DNA of 64,000 bases from Cellulosimicrobium protaetiae (GCF_009708005.2 NZ_CP052757.1:3410001-3474000), one strand, 5' to 3'; shown: positions 1 to 9,244, counted from the stretch's first letter. Program-made: numbers and translations. Notes: generated by a model not told the origin, from the sequence alone.

Positions 1-381
1 CTGGTACTCGTCCTCGGTGATCTCACGGAAGAAGCCCGCGGACGTGAACGCCGGGGACTGCGTGTTGCCGACCTCGACGACGTCCGGGCTGTCGGACCCG
101 GAGAGCGCCGTGGTGAGCTTGTCGACGAGGCCGGTCCAGGACTGCTCCTCGATCGTGAGGGTGCTGCCCGGGTTCTCCTCCTCGAACGTCGTCTTGAGGT
201 ACTCGCGCGCGGCGTCGGGCGTGTCCGAGCCGTTGAGCCAGACACGGATGTCTCCGGTGGTGGCCTCGCCCTCGCCGGAGCCGTTGTCGTCGCTCCCGCC
301 GCCGGTGCTGCAGGCGGTCAGCGCGAGCGCCAGGGTGATCGTCGACGCCACGGAGGCGACGACGAGACGGTTCCTCTTCAC
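1..381 (-). CDS. Sugar ABC transporter substrate-binding lipoprotein (N-terminal part)
   Basis: The gene runs off the left edge; 127 codons are visible from a GTG at 381. A GAGGAAG ribosome-binding site lies upstream. The protein opens with VKRNRLVV, a hydrophobic stretch, and a lipobox (LALTAC, Cys about residue 24), then a Gly/Ser/acidic linker. The mature start GDIRVWLNGSD and the segment KLTTALSGSDSPDVVEVGN are typical of extracellular solute-binding protein family 1. It should bind an oligosaccharide or sugar outside the membrane and deliver it to a permease lying further left. It sits 195 nt downstream of a ROK repressor on the same strand, which is the likely regulator. The sugar cannot be named. 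Confidence 0.88.
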   Translation of the reverse strand, partial: MKRNRLVVASVASTITLALALTACSTGGGSDDNGSGEGEATTGDIRVWLNGSDTPDAAREYLKTTFEEENPGSTLTIEEQSWTGLVDKLTTALSGSDSPDVVEVGNTQSPAFTSAGFFREITEDEYQ

Positions 382-576
382 TGGGTGCTTCCTCTCGGTG
401 TTTCTTGGTGGCGGCGTCGATGACGCCACCGAGGTGTGGCAGGAGTCCTGCGTAATCGAGCTCGTGCAGGGGTACTGCGATCCTGGGGATGCTGCTCTGG
501 GGTTCCCAGGAGGTCTGGGGACAGGGCGTGGACCCTGCCCGGTCGGGCGGCTGGAGGTCGGTCCGAGCGTGGTCGG

Positions 577-1737
577 CTAGGAGACCCCCAGCTGTCCGGA
601 CAGGACGAGGACGGCAGCCCCAGCGAGGACGACGTCTTCGTCGAGCGTGGCCATCCGCACCTGGAGCCCGCTGCCGATGACCGGCATCGTGCGGGAGCGG
701 ATGGTCTCGAACGCCGTCTCCCGCAGGGGCCCGTCGAGCAGGTCCGCAGGACCGCTCACGAGCACCTCCGCGAGGTTCAGCGCGCTGACGACAGGTGCCA
801 GAGCGATGCCCAGCGTCCTGCCCACCGACGCCAGGACGGCGTCGGAAGCTTCGGTGTCGAGCCCGTCCACCGCGCGGCGAAGCGCCGGCACGGACAGGAC
901 GGTCTCCAGGCAGCCGCGGCGCCCGCAGGCGCACGGCTCGCCGTCGTCGACGACGGTCACGTGGCCCAGCTCGCCGGCGGCGTCCGCGTGCCCCCGGACG
1001 CGCGCGCCGTCGACCATGATCCCGGCGCCCACGCCCTCGCCCACGGTGAGGACGAGCAGACCGTCGCCGGCAGCTCCCCCGAACGTGAACTCGCCGAGCG
1101 CCGCGATGTTCGCGTCGTTGGCGACGTGGACCGCGAGACCGAGCCGCTCGGTGAGCTGCGCGGCCAGGGGGACGTCGTACCACCGCCGGTTGGGCGCCTC
1201 GATGACGCGGCCCTCGGCGTCGACGACGCCCGGCGACCCGATGCCGACGCCGATGACGGGCTGCGTGGCGGACGCGATGAGGCCGCGGCAGAAGCGCGTG
1301 AGGAGGTCGACCAGCTCGGTCCCGGTGCGGCCGTCGACGGCGAGGCTCTGCCGGACGACGAAGTCGCCGGTGAGCGTGAGGACGGCACCGCGCATGACCT
1401 CGTCGTCGGTCAGGTCGACGGAGACGATCTGGTAGGCGCTCGTCCGCATCCCCACGAGGATCGCGGGCTTGCCGACGCGCTGGCCGGGGCGGACGCCGAG
1501 CTCCTCGACGAGGCCCTCCGCGATGAGGACGGACACGAGGTCGGAGATGGTCACGCGGGTGAGGGAGGTCGCCCGCGCCAGGTCGGCGCGCGAGGTGGGC
1601 CCCTCGTGGAACAGGTGCTGCAGCACGAGGGACCGGTTGTGCGCCCGAGCGTGCTCGGGGAGCACCTTCGAGGTCGGCCTGAGCCCTGTGCTCAGTCGCC
1701 TCCTCGGTGCGCCGGTCCCGGTGACTGCCGTTGTCAT
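577..1737 (-). CDS. ROK family transcriptional repressor
   Basis: 386 aa. A winged HTH occupies about residues 35-80 (TSRADLARATSLTRVTISDL), followed by the ROK sugar-kinase fold. The ROK zinc motif is intact: GELGH near 255-259 with Cys269, Cys271 and Cys276 (CACGRRGC) and the following LE. NDAN near 207-210 marks the sugar pocket. XylR/NagC-type proteins of this build repress sugar uptake genes until a sugar or sugar phosphate binds. The ATG lies only 5 nt beyond an inverted repeat with TTAGTA/TACTAA arms, so autoregulation and a leaderless transcript are likely. The downstream sugar-binding lipoprotein and neighbouring PfkB kinase fit a sugar regulon. Confidence 0.9.
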   Translation of the reverse strand: MTTAVTGTGAPRRRLSTGLRPTSKVLPEHARAHNRSLVLQHLFHEGPTSRADLARATSLTRVTISDLVSVLIAEGLVEELGVRPGQRVGKPAILVGMRTSAYQIVSVDLTDDEVMRGAVLTLTGDFVVRQSLAVDGRTGTELVDLLTRFCRGLIASATQPVIGVGIGSPGVVDAEGRVIEAPNRRWYDVPLAAQLTERLGLAVHVANDANIAALGEFTFGGAAGDGLLVLTVGEGVGAGIMVDGARVRGHADAAGELGHVTVVDDGEPCACGRRGCLETVLSVPALRRAVDGLDTEASDAVLASVGRTLGIALAPVVSALNLAEVLVSGPADLLDGPLRETAFETIRSRTMPVIGSGLQVRMATLDEDVVLAGAAVLVLSGQLGVS

Positions 1738-1742
1738 GTTTG

Positions 1743-1763
1743 TTAGTAGACTGCCTTTACTAA
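1743..1763. promoter_or_regulatory. Inverted-repeat operator at the ROK gene start
   Basis: Perfect arms TTAGTA and TACTAA separated by 9 nt, in unusually AT-rich sequence for this window. It lies immediately upstream of the ROK ATG. On the minus strand the proximal arm TACTAA sits 5 nt before the ATG and could double as a -10 box. Inference: autoregulatory operator overlapping a leaderless promoter. Confidence 0.6.
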
Positions 1764-1892
1764 GTGCGTGTCAACTCTCCCCGGGCTTCGTGACCGAAAT
1801 GTTGCCGATCGGGTGGCGGGTCGGGACCTGGGTCCCGGTCCCGCGGGCCCGCTGCCCCTCAGGAACGGCCCGGCAGCACGGCACCGCGCCGG

Positions 1893-2783
1893 TCACGGCC
1901 GTCGGCCGGCCTCGGCCCACCCGCGCGCCCCGGGGTGCTCCACCGAGGCGGTCGCGACGACGACCGCCCGCTCGAGCGCGCGCCGCCACGACGCGCCGCG
2001 CGCGACGGACGCCGCGAACGCCCCGTGGACCACGTCCCCCGCGCCGAGCGTGTCGACGACCCGGGCAGGCACGGGGGCGGCGACCTCGTACCGCTCCCCC
2101 GCGTCCAGCACCTCGACGGGACGCGGGCCCCGGGTCCGGGCGACGAACTCCGGCCCGAGAGCGAAGACCGCGTCGAGGACGTCGTCTCCCTCCGCCCCGG
2201 GGAAGCGGAAGTCGGCAGAGAGCACGACCGCGTCGCACAGCCCGATCATCTCGACCGCGTCGGGCTTCCACGAGCCGCCGTCCAGCACGACGGCGGCCCC
2301 CAGGTCTCGCGCGCGGCGCGCGACGGCGAGCGCGAGCCCCGGCAGGTGACCGTCGAGCAGCAGGACGTCGCCCGGCCCGACGCCGTCGAGGAGGTCGTCG
2401 CCGACCGGCCCGGCGAGCGACCCGCCGGACGCGAGCCCCGCGAATCCCGACGCGTTCGTGCTCACGACCGCGCGCTCCCCCGTGGCGCGCGTGACGAGCA
2501 CGGTCGAGACGGCCGGCTGCCCGTCCCCGCCCGCGGCGACGTCGACGAGGTCGACGTCGCACCCCGCGAGCTCACGCCGCACGACCTCCGCGAGCGGTCC
2601 ACGGCCGACCGCGGTGACGAGCCTCGTGGGCACGCCGAGCGCGGTGGAGGTCGCCGCCGCGTTGGCGGCCGGGCCGCCGAACGTCGCGGTGAGCGACCGC
2701 GCCGTGACCTTCTGGTCGGGCCCGGGGAGCTCGTCGACGACCTGGACGACGTCGAGGGTCACGAGTCCGCAGCACACGAGCAC
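1893..2783 (-). CDS. PfkB family sugar kinase
   Basis: 296 aa, the usual size for ribokinase/fructokinase-type enzymes. The N-terminus has the glycine-rich FGGPAANAA substrate-lid motif (about residues 35-43) and the C-terminal part has the family signature VDTLGAGDVVHGAF, with GAGD forming the anion hole and its Asp as catalytic base. It should phosphorylate a sugar or nucleoside with ATP in the cytoplasm. The start is GTG, with a CAGGAT hexamer 6 nt upstream (2790-2795) and no Shine-Dalgarno, so translation is probably leaderless. It lies upstream of the ROK gene on the same strand, but the 155-nt gap containing the ROK operator argues for a separate transcript. Substrate unassigned. Confidence 0.87.
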   Translation of the reverse strand: MLVCCGLVTLDVVQVVDELPGPDQKVTARSLTATFGGPAANAAATSTALGVPTRLVTAVGRGPLAEVVRRELAGCDVDLVDVAAGGDGQPAVSTVLVTRATGERAVVSTNASGFAGLASGGSLAGPVGDDLLDGVGPGDVLLLDGHLPGLALAVARRARDLGAAVVLDGGSWKPDAVEMIGLCDAVVLSADFRFPGAEGDDVLDAVFALGPEFVARTRGPRPVEVLDAGERYEVAAPVPARVVDTLGAGDVVHGAFAASVARGASWRRALERAVVVATASVEHPGARGWAEAGRRP

Positions 2784-2921
2784 CCGTCCATCCTGCCGTG
2801 CACGGTGGGTCCGCGCGGCCTGCGGCGCGCGTCGCGCGTGTCGTGCTGCGGTTGGATCACGGCCAGTTCACAAGACGGTCACGATGTCGGGACCGGTGTC
2901 CGGTTCGCCTGCTTGGCCCCC

Positions 2922-2927
2922 TACTCT
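2922..2927 (+). promoter_or_regulatory. -10 box of a leaderless promoter (DUF4349 gene)
   Basis: TACTCT, 6 nt before the ATG at 2934; no ribosome-binding site in between. Matches the window-wide TANNNT pattern. Confidence 0.5.
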
Positions 2928-2933
2928 CGCAGC

Positions 2934-3917
2934 ATGCGGACCGCTCGCCCCCTCGCCCTCGTCGTGGTCGCCCTGCTCGGCGGTGCCCTCCTCGCGGGGT
3001 GCTCCGCGTCGAGCGGGGACATGGCGTCCTTCTCGTCGGACGACGCCGGGAGCATGTCGGAGGTCGGCGAGGCCGGCGCCGTCGACGCTGCCGCGGACTC
3101 GTCCTCCGGGATCGCGCCCGCCGACGAGGGAGCAGCGACGCAGGCCGACCGCGAGATCGTCACGACGGGCTCCGTGACGGTTGTCGCCGACGACCCGGCC
3201 GCGGCCGCGGAGGAGGTCGCCGAGCTCGCGGAGAGCGCGGGTGGCAGGGTCGAGAGCCGGAGACAGACGGAGCGCGAGGGCGACGCCCCCGCGTCCGCGG
3301 AGCTGACCGTCCGGGTGCCCTCGGCCCAGACCACCGCGACCGTGGACGCCCTCGAGCAGGTGGGCGAGGTGCGTGACCTGTCGATCGAGGCCGTCGACGT
3401 GACGGGGACCGCGCGGGACCTCGACGCCCGGGCGGAGGCGCTCGCCACCTCCGTCGAACGTCTCCGTGCGCTCATGGGCGACGCCGCGACGACCGAGGAC
3501 CTGCTCGCCGCGGAGCAGGAGCTCACCACGCGCCAGGCCGAGCTGGAGTCGTTGCAGTCGCAGCGCGCGGCGCTCACCGACCAGGTGTCGATGTCGACCC
3601 TGCACGTCACGGTCGTGCAGGTCGCGCCGGTGGAGCGGCTCGCCCCCGGCGGCTTCCTCGGCGGGCTGCAGAACGGCTGGAACGCCCTGCTCGCGACCCT
3701 CAACGGGCTCGTCGTCGTCCTCGGCGCGCTCCTCCCGTGGCTCGTCGTGGCAGGGGTCGTGCTGCTCGTCGTGCGCTGGGTGCTGCGCCGGGTCCGTCGA
3801 CGGGCCGGCGACGGCGGCACCCCTCCGGCAGAGAGCGGGCGACCCGGGCCCGAGGGCGGGCCGGACACGCCGGGAGCGGACCGCGAGCCCCTGGTGGGAG
3901 CGTCCGCGCGTGAGTGA
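2934..3917 (+). CDS. DUF4349 domain lipoprotein
   Basis: 327 aa. Signal peptide with lipobox (ALLAGC, Cys about 23), an acidic Ser-rich linker, then the DUF4349 domain from about residue 65 (TGSVTVVADDPAAAAEEV, then ELTVRVPSAQ and EAVDVTGTARDLDARAEAL). A helical coiled-coil segment rich in Glu/Gln follows, then one C-terminal membrane helix (about 265-290) and a basic, Pro/Gly-rich tail. The architecture, anchored at both ends, suggests an envelope-facing scaffold; the biochemical role of DUF4349 is unknown. The ATG at 2934 is chosen because it opens the signal peptide and follows a -10-like TACTCT. It overlaps the next gene by 8 nt, so the two are probably translationally coupled. Confidence 0.86.
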   Translation: MRTARPLALVVVALLGGALLAGCSASSGDMASFSSDDAGSMSEVGEAGAVDAAADSSSGIAPADEGAATQADREIVTTGSVTVVADDPAAAAEEVAELAESAGGRVESRRQTEREGDAPASAELTVRVPSAQTTATVDALEQVGEVRDLSIEAVDVTGTARDLDARAEALATSVERLRALMGDAATTEDLLAAEQELTTRQAELESLQSQRAALTDQVSMSTLHVTVVQVAPVERLAPGGFLGGLQNGWNALLATLNGLVVVLGALLPWLVVAGVVLLVVRWVLRRVRRRAGDGGTPPAESGRPGPEGGPDTPGADREPLVGASARE

Positions 3918-4269
3918 GACCGCGCGGGCCCAGGACGCGCTCCCGGGACGGGTCGCGCGGCTGTGGAGCGTCGACGACCGCGCGTCGCGTCCGGTCGGCC
4001 ACCTGGTCACACGGGTGTGCATGCACTGGGACACCGTCGGTCCGCACGCCTTCCCCCGCCACGTCAACCCGGAGCCTCGCGTGCAGTGGCGCGCCCACCT
4101 CGACGGCTCGGACGTCGAGGGAGAACAGGACCTGTACAGCGACGACCCCGAGGCGCCCCCGTTCCCTCGCGACGACGACCGGACGATCGTCGTCCGTGGG
4201 CGTCGGCTGCGACTCGAGTGGCTCGACGGTGCCGAGGCGGAGGCCGCGTGGGACCGGCACGGATGGTGA
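3910..4269 (+). CDS. Small hypothetical protein coupled to the DUF4349 gene
   Basis: 119 aa from a GTG overlapping the previous stop by 8 nt. The protein is soluble, with no signal or membrane segment. It is rich in charged and aromatic residues (HLVTRVCMHWDTVGPHAF near the middle, then an acidic stretch, ending LEWLDGAEAEAAWDRHGW). I do not recognise a family. The overlap and shared strand suggest co-translation with the lipoprotein. Coding is supported by the frame staying open with normal codon use to a stop just before a strong terminator. Start could also lie slightly further in. Confidence 0.6.
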   Translation: MSETARAQDALPGRVARLWSVDDRASRPVGHLVTRVCMHWDTVGPHAFPRHVNPEPRVQWRAHLDGSDVEGEQDLYSDDPEAPPFPRDDDRTIVVRGRRLRLEWLDGAEAEAAWDRHGW

Positions 4270-4297
4270 CGAGCACCTCGGGGCGCACGTCCTGGCA

Positions 4298-4339
4298 CGA
4301 CGACGGCCCGCACCCCCGAGGGGGTGCGGGCCGTCGTCG
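4298..4339. terminator. Bidirectional hairpin terminator between the orphan gene and ssrA
   Basis: A 19-bp perfect stem (4298-4316 with 4321-4339) closes a 4-nt CGAG loop. No long T-tract follows on either side, which is common in high-GC actinobacteria. It lies between convergent transcripts, 5 nt past the mature 3' end of tmRNA, and can serve both. Confidence 0.8.
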
Positions 4340-4343
4340 CAGG

Positions 4344-4709
4344 GGTGGAGGTGCGGGGAATCGAACCCCGGTCCGGTGACGCCGATCGAGGACTTCTCCG
4401 GGCGCAGTCTGCTGTCGTTTTTCTCGGCCCCCGCACTCACGCAGACAAGATGCGGACGGGCTCAGTCACCTGAAAGTCCCCGCAGCCCCGATGACGAGGA
4501 CTACGAGCAGTGGCTCTCTAGATGACGCCAGGATCCGAGTCGAGAGCTAGCTCGGGCTGACGGACTTCGGGGCTCGCTCAGGCGGCGAGGGCGAAGTCGG
4601 TGCGCTTGTTATCGGCACCTGTGTTTTGCAGACATCGTTTACGAGATAAGCCTGCATCCTCGGCCCGCTTCTCCTCGAAGCACGACCACCGTCGAAACCG
4701 ATCACCCCC
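4344..4709 (-). ncRNA. ssrA: tmRNA (one-piece)
   Basis: 366 nt. The 5' end GGGGGUGAUCGGUUUCGACGG pairs with the 3' CACCUCC to form a seven-pair acceptor stem carrying the G3-U wobble recognised by alanyl-tRNA synthetase. The 3' T-arm has GGUUCGAUUCCCC. The tag reading frame (4616 down to 4578) encodes ADNKRTDFALAA followed by UGA, the actinobacterial proteolysis tag. The 3' end reads ACC, so the final A is probably added by tRNA nucleotidyltransferase. It rescues stalled ribosomes with SmpB, encoded 650 nt upstream. A TAGGCT hexamer at 4770-4775 (minus) is a candidate promoter for a precursor with a leader of about 60 nt. Confidence 0.97.
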
Positions 4710-4847
4710 TGTGGAGTTGTCAATCACCGCGCGGCTCCCGGGCGGACCCGGTCCTCGCTCAGCAGGACAAGCCTACGGGATGAACGTCGGTCGCCGCACC
4801 GATATTTCCGCACCTCCCGGACGCGGCCCGGCTCGCGACGCCGGCGA

Positions 4848-5261
4848 CTACTTCTTGCGGCTCAGCGCGTCCACGAGCAGACCGCCCGCGATCCCGAGGA
4901 GGAACACGTCCTTCGCGAGCCCGGTGCCCTGCTCGGTCGGCCGCACCCCGTCCTCGCGCGTCATCCCCGGGGTCTTCAGGTACATGCCCACGAGCCCCGC
5001 CGAGAAGACGCCCAGGCCCACGGCCACGAGCCCGGTCGGGACGAACGGAGCGACGAGCGCCGCGCCGAGCGCGATCTCCGTGGTCGAGAGCGCCTTGGTG
5101 AACTGCTTCGGTTCGACGTCCCCCAGGAACGAGTACGTCCCCGCCGCCATGCCGTGGATCCCCTGCGCGGTCGCCTCGTCCGCGCCACGCTTGTTCAGGC
5201 CGGAGTTGAGGATGTACGCGCCCGCGGCGAGGCGAGGGATGTACTGACGGAGCTTGACCAT
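4848..5261 (-). CDS. Small multi-helix membrane protein, DoxX-like
   Basis: 137 aa. The ATG at 5261 is preceded by a good GGAGG ribosome-binding site, which decides the start over longer upstream frames. There are three to four hydrophobic segments (about residues 12-20, 66-90 and 118-132) linked by short charged loops, ending LSRKK. Size and helix spacing resemble DoxX-type membrane proteins, but no diagnostic motif is visible, so the name is tentative. It lies between smpB and ssrA on the same strand, 98 nt after smpB. Confidence 0.72.
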   Translation of the reverse strand: MVKLRQYIPRLAAGAYILNSGLNKRGADEATAQGIHGMAAGTYSFLGDVEPKQFTKALSTTEIALGAALVAPFVPTGLVAVGLGVFSAGLVGMYLKTPGMTREDGVRPTEQGTGLAKDVFLLGIAGGLLVDALSRKK

Positions 5262-5359
5262 GGGGCCTCCAGGTTCGTGGTCGTCGTCTCGCCCTCGACC
5301 GTACGTCGAGGGCGACGACGTCACCAGCGGGTGGGCCGTCGGCCCCGAGGCGCCCGGGG

Positions 5360-5830
5360 TCAGCGCAGCTCGCGCTGCCGCATGGCGCGCTGCGCCTCGC
5401 GGTTGTCCTGCTTCTCGCGCAGGGCCTGCCGCTTGTCGTACTCCTTCTTGCCGCGGGCGAGCGCGATCTCGACCTTGGCCCGCCCGTCGAGGAAGTACAG
5501 CGCGAGGGGCACGATCGTGTGGCCCTTCTCGCGCGTCTTGGACTCGAGGCGCAGGATCTCCTCCTTGTGCAGCAGGAGCTTGCGCTTGCGACGCGGGGCG
5601 TGGTTGTTCCACGTGCCCTCGGTGTACTCGGGGATGTGGACGTTCTCGAGCCAGGCCTCGCCCCGGTCGACGGCGACGTAGCCGTCGACCAGCGAGGCCC
5701 GCCCCATCCGCAGCGCCTTGACCTCGGTGCCCGACAGGACGATCCCCGCCTCGTACACGTCCTCGATCACGTAGTCGTGGCGTGCCTTGCGGTTGCTGGC
5801 GACGACCTTGCGGCCGGTGTCCTTCGCCAT
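5360..5830 (-). CDS. smpB: SsrA-binding protein SmpB
   Basis: 156 aa, the family's usual length. Recognisable blocks are [22 protein letters not shown] near the start, then [14 protein letters not shown], the [11 protein letters not shown] segment and a basic C-terminal tail ([15 protein letters not shown]) that probes the empty A-site mRNA channel. SmpB binds tmRNA and delivers it with EF-Tu to stalled ribosomes. The ATG at 5830 opens the conserved [13 protein letters not shown]; longer upstream frames are non-conserved. It lies downstream of the M23/ftsX/ftsE genes, separated by a 204-nt gap with a TACGCT -10 candidate at 5931-5936. Confidence 0.97.
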   Translation of the reverse strand: MAKDTGRKVVASNRKARHDYVIEDVYEAGIVLSGTEVKALRMGRASLVDGYVAVDRGEAWLENVHIPEYTEGTWNNHAPRRKRKLLLHKEEILRLESKTREKGHTIVPLALYFLDGRAKVEIALARGKKEYDKRQALREKQDNREAQRAMRQRELR

Positions 5831-6034
5831 CCGTGTCCTACCGTCCTTCGCTGTCGTGTCGTCGCCCGCGGCGCCGGACCTCCGGTCCCTGCCCGCTCGG
5901 AGCCAAGGGCCGTCGTCGTGCCGGCGCACCAGCGTACGGGTGCCCGACGACGCCCGGTACCGATTATCCCCCGCGTCCGGACGGCGCGGGTCGGGTCGCG
6001 GCGCGCGACACGGCCGGGCTCGAGCGGACGCCGG

Positions 6035-7417
6035 TCAGCCCAGGACCGACATCGGGTCGATGGTGGACCCGTTGACGTACACCTCGAAGTGGAGGTGGCA
6101 CGCCCCGGACAGCCCCGTGTTGCCGGAGTAGCCGATGACCGTCCCCCTCTCGACCCACTGCCCGGAGGAGACGGCGAAGCGGGTCAGGTGGTTGTAGCTC
6201 GTCATGAGGTTCGACCCGCCGACCGTGCCGTGGTTGACGAGGACCTGGTTGCCGAATCCGTTGCGCCACTGGGCGTGGACGACCGTGCCGGAGCCCGAGG
6301 CCATGATCGGCGTCCCGCAGTAGGCCCGGAGGTCCGTGCCCGCGTGCATGCGGTAGTAGCCGAGGATGGGGTGCAGCCGCATCCCGTAGCTCGACGTCAC
6401 GTACGGGACCGCGGTCGGGTACGACAGGAAGCTGGAGATGCTGCCGCGGTCGCCGCCCGACGAGGACCCCCCGCCCCCGCCGCCGCCACCGCCGCTGGAG
6501 CCGCCACCGCCGCCACCGCCGGACGACTGTTGCTGCTGCTGGCGGCGCGCCTCCTCCTCCGCGGCCTTGCGGTCACGCTCCGCCTGCTCGGCGATGATCC
6601 CCTTGATCTCGGCCTGCAGCGACTTCTGCGCCGCCTCGTTCTCGGCGACCTGCGCCTCGGCGGCGGCCTTGCGCTCCTCGATCGTCGCCTTCTTCGCCTG
6701 CTGGTCGACGATGAGCTGCTCGACCTCGGCCTTGCGGTCGGCCGCGGCCTTGCGAGCGGCCTCGGCCGCGACGACGTTCTCGTCCGCCTGCTTCTTCAGG
6801 TCCGCGACGGTCTCCCGTACCGCCTGAAGCCGCGCCTCCCGGTTCCGCGAGACGGACTCGGCCTCGAGCAGCTCCTGGAGCGACCGCGACTGGCTGCGCG
6901 CCGCGGTCGACGAGACGGCGTACTCCTCGATGAACTCCTCGGTGCTCTGGGCGCCGGTGACGATGCCGAGGCTCGAGACGTCGCCCTGGCCGCGGTAGGC
7001 CTGGCGCGCCATCTCCGCGATGCTCGACTTCGCGTCGGCGACCTCGGTCGCGCCGCGCTCGATCTCGGCGCTGATCGCGGCCTCCTGGCCGAGAGCGTCC
7101 TCCAGCCGCTGGGCGAGCAGCTCCGCCTCGCGCTGGGTCCGCTCGACCTCCGCCTGCGCCGCGTCCAGCTCGGCCTGCGCGACGGGCAGGCGTGCCTCGA
7201 TGGCCTGGAGGTCGACGACCGCCTGCGCGAGCTCGGCGTCGGTGTCCTCGAGCTCGGACTGCAGCTGCTCGCGGCTGCCGAGGATCTCCGACTGGCGGCG
7301 TTCGGCGGCCGCGCGGCGGTCGTCGATGTCGTCGGCGGAGGCCGAGGCGACGCCCCCCACGAGGAGCATCGTCGTGGCGATCAGGGCCGCGGTCGCGCGG
7401 CGGAGGTCCCGGGTCAT
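6035..7417 (-). CDS. Secreted M23 peptidoglycan hydrolase with coiled coil (EnvC-like partner of FtsEX)
   Basis: 460 aa. Signal peptide (residues 1-28, ending ASASA). A long Glu/Gln/Ala coiled coil spans about 30-290, then a Gly/Ser-only linker of about 30 residues, then an M23 metallopeptidase domain. Zinc-site motifs are present: HAGTD (HxxxD) and the HLHFE triad. It should cut peptidoglycan cross-bridges outside the cell. The gene starts 1 nt after the ftsX stop, so it is the third gene of an ftsE-ftsX operon. The coiled coil is the part that in EnvC or mycobacterial RipC docks on the extracellular loop of FtsX. Inference: FtsEX ATPase activity gates this hydrolase during septation. Confidence 0.93.
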   Translation of the reverse strand: MTRDLRRATAALIATTMLLVGGVASASADDIDDRRAAAERRQSEILGSREQLQSELEDTDAELAQAVVDLQAIEARLPVAQAELDAAQAEVERTQREAELLAQRLEDALGQEAAISAEIERGATEVADAKSSIAEMARQAYRGQGDVSSLGIVTGAQSTEEFIEEYAVSSTAARSQSRSLQELLEAESVSRNREARLQAVRETVADLKKQADENVVAAEAARKAAADRKAEVEQLIVDQQAKKATIEERKAAAEAQVAENEAAQKSLQAEIKGIIAEQAERDRKAAEEEARRQQQQQSSGGGGGGGSSGGGGGGGGGSSSGGDRGSISSFLSYPTAVPYVTSSYGMRLHPILGYYRMHAGTDLRAYCGTPIMASGSGTVVHAQWRNGFGNQVLVNHGTVGGSNLMTSYNHLTRFAVSSGQWVERGTVIGYSGNTGLSGACHLHFEVYVNGSTIDPMSVLG

Positions 7418-7418
7418 C

Positions 7419-8339
7419 TCACACCCTCGTGTGCCGGTTGAGCGTGACGACCGAGGACACGGCCGCCAGCAGGAACGCGATGCCGACGAGGACCGGCGCG
7501 ATGGCCAGGACGTCCGACTCGTCGACGTAGGCCACCCACGTCACCGACTGCGACAACCAGTCGGTGACGAGGTACTTCACCCCCACCCACAACCCGCCAA
7601 CGGCGAGGAGCGCGCCCAGCACGGCCGCGATCGCCCCCTCGAGGAGGAACGGCAGCTGGATGAACAGGTTCGACGCGCCGACGAGCCGCATGATCCCGGT
7701 CTCCCGGCGTCGGCTCAGCGCCGACAGCCGGATCGTCGTCGTGATGAGCAGGACCGCCGCGAGGAGCATGACCGCAGCGAGACCGGCCGACAGGAGGGAC
7801 GCGCGGTTGAGCGCGAGGAAGAGCGAGTCGAAGATGCGACGCTGGTCCTCGACGACCTCGACCCCGGGCCGCCCGGTGACGACGTCGTTGACGACCTCGT
7901 AGTTCTCCGGGTTGGTGAGCTTCAGGCGGAAGGACGCCTGCATGTCGTCGACCGTGAGCTGGGTGCCGAGGTAGCCGTCGGGGTACCGCTCCTCGAAGGC
8001 CGAGAACGCGTCGTCCTTGGACTCGAAGTAGACCGTCTGGACCTCGTCGGCGAGCTCGGTCTCGAAGAGGTCCTCGAGCGCCGCGATCTGGTCGGGCGTC
8101 GCCTCGCCGCCGGCGCACGTCGGCGAGGGCGACCCGGCCGGGCACAGGAACACGGAGACCTCGACCTTGTCGTACCAGTCGTCCTTGAGCTTGCCGATCT
8201 GGGCCTGCAGCAGCAGCGACGCGCCCACGAACGTCAACGACACGAACGTCACGAGGACGACCGAGACGGTCATCGACACGTTGCGGCGCAGGCCCTGCCC
8301 GAGCTCGGCGAGGATGAACTGGAGACGCACGCCGCTCAC
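7419..8339 (-). CDS. ftsX: Cell division ABC transporter-like permease FtsX
   Basis: 306 aa. One N-terminal membrane helix (about 22-43) precedes a large extracellular domain (about 45-175) with a Cys pair ([15 protein letters not shown]) found in actinobacterial FtsX. Three C-terminal helices follow, with the [11 protein letters not shown] coupling motif. The GTG at 8339 overlaps the ftsE stop as GTGA, so translation is coupled; an in-frame GTG at 8330 is a weaker alternative. FtsX does not transport; it relays FtsE ATP hydrolysis to a periplasm-side murein hydrolase, here the adjacent M23 protein. Confidence 0.96.
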   Translation of the reverse strand: MSGVRLQFILAELGQGLRRNVSMTVSVVLVTFVSLTFVGASLLLQAQIGKLKDDWYDKVEVSVFLCPAGSPSPTCAGGEATPDQIAALEDLFETELADEVQTVYFESKDDAFSAFEERYPDGYLGTQLTVDDMQASFRLKLTNPENYEVVNDVVTGRPGVEVVEDQRRIFDSLFLALNRASLLSAGLAAVMLLAAVLLITTTIRLSALSRRRETGIMRLVGASNLFIQLPFLLEGAIAAVLGALLAVGGLWVGVKYLVTDWLSQSVTWVAYVDESDVLAIAPVLVGIAFLLAAVSSVVTLNRHTRV

Positions 8340-9244
8340 TCCCCCGCCGTCACGTCGACGTGGCGGCGCAGCGACCGGCGACGCGGAGGCGCGGCCTCGG
8401 GGTCGGACGCCGTCGCCCCGGTCCCGTCCGGCGCCGCCGCGGCACCCGCGGGCCCGTCCGTGCCGGGCGGCTGCTCCGCAGGTCCGGGCGCCGCGCGACG
8501 CACGGTGGCCGTCGGTGCGCTCTCGGTCGTCGCGCCCGCGAGGTCGGGGATGACCTGGCCCCGCGCCCCGTACGACCCGTGCGCCTGGTCGCGCACCAGC
8601 GTCCCGGTGTCGAGCTCGATGACGCGGCGGCGCATCTGGTTGACGATCTCCTCGTCGTGCGTCGCCATGACGACGGTGGTCCCGGTGCGGTTGATGCGGT
8701 CGAGCAGACGCATGATGCCGAGCGAGGTCGTGGGGTCGAGGTTCCCCGTCGGCTCGTCGGCGAGCAGGATCGGGGGTCGGTTCACCATGGCGCGCGCGAT
8801 GGCGACGCGCTGCTGCTCGCCGCCGGAGAGCTCGTGCGGGCGGCGCTTCTCCTTGCCCGCGAGGCCCACCATCTCGAGCGTCTCGGGGACCGTGATCGCG
8901 ATCGTGTGCCGCGGCTTGCCGATGACCTGGAGCGCGAACGCGACGTTCTCGAACACGGTCTTGTTCGGCAGCAGGCGGAAGTCCTGGAAGACGACCCCGA
9001 TCTGGCGCCGGAGCTTCGGCACGTTCCAGCTCGACAGCGACCCGAGGTCGCGCCCGGCCACGAAGACCTTTCCCTTGGTCGGGCGCTCCTCGCGCAGGAC
9101 GAGGTGCAGGCACGTCGACTTGCCGGAGCCCGACGCGCCGACGAGGAAGACGAACTCGCCGCGGCGGACCTCCATCGACACGTCGTCGACGGCCGGCCTC
9201 GCGCCGCGCGCGTAGACCTTGGTGACGTTCTCGAAGCGGATCAC
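8336..9244 (-). CDS. ftsE: Cell division ATP-binding protein FtsE with long C-terminal tail
   Basis: 302 aa, about 70 longer than the typical FtsE. Walker A GASGSGKS (36-43), the ABC signature LSGGEQQ (139-145) and Walker B LLADEP (160-165) are intact, followed by the switch His in MATHDEE. Residues after about 230 form a low-complexity Ala/Pro/Gly/Thr-rich tail ending in a basic patch. It pairs with FtsX to control septal wall hydrolysis. Start GTG at 9244 with GAGGAA upstream, opening [11 protein letters not shown]; longer upstream frames lack conservation. A TACCCT hexamer at 9311-9316 (minus) is a candidate -10. Confidence 0.96.
   Translation of the reverse strand: MIRFENVTKVYARGARPAVDDVSMEVRRGEFVFLVGASGSGKSTCLHLVLREERPTKGKVFVAGRDLGSLSSWNVPKLRRQIGVVFQDFRLLPNKTVFENVAFALQVIGKPRHTIAITVPETLEMVGLAGKEKRRPHELSGGEQQRVAIARAMVNRPPILLADEPTGNLDPTTSLGIMRLLDRINRTGTTVVMATHDEEIVNQMRRRVIELDTGTLVRDQAHGSYGARGQVIPDLAGATTESAPTATVRRAAPGPAEQPPGTDGPAGAAAAPDGTGATASDPEAAPPRRRSLRRHVDVTAGE

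Noticed and set aside
4340-4380. A tRNA gene suggested by the T-arm GGTTCGATTCCCC
   Set aside because: It is the 3' tRNA-like part of tmRNA; no anticodon arm or D-arm of a normal tRNA fits upstream.
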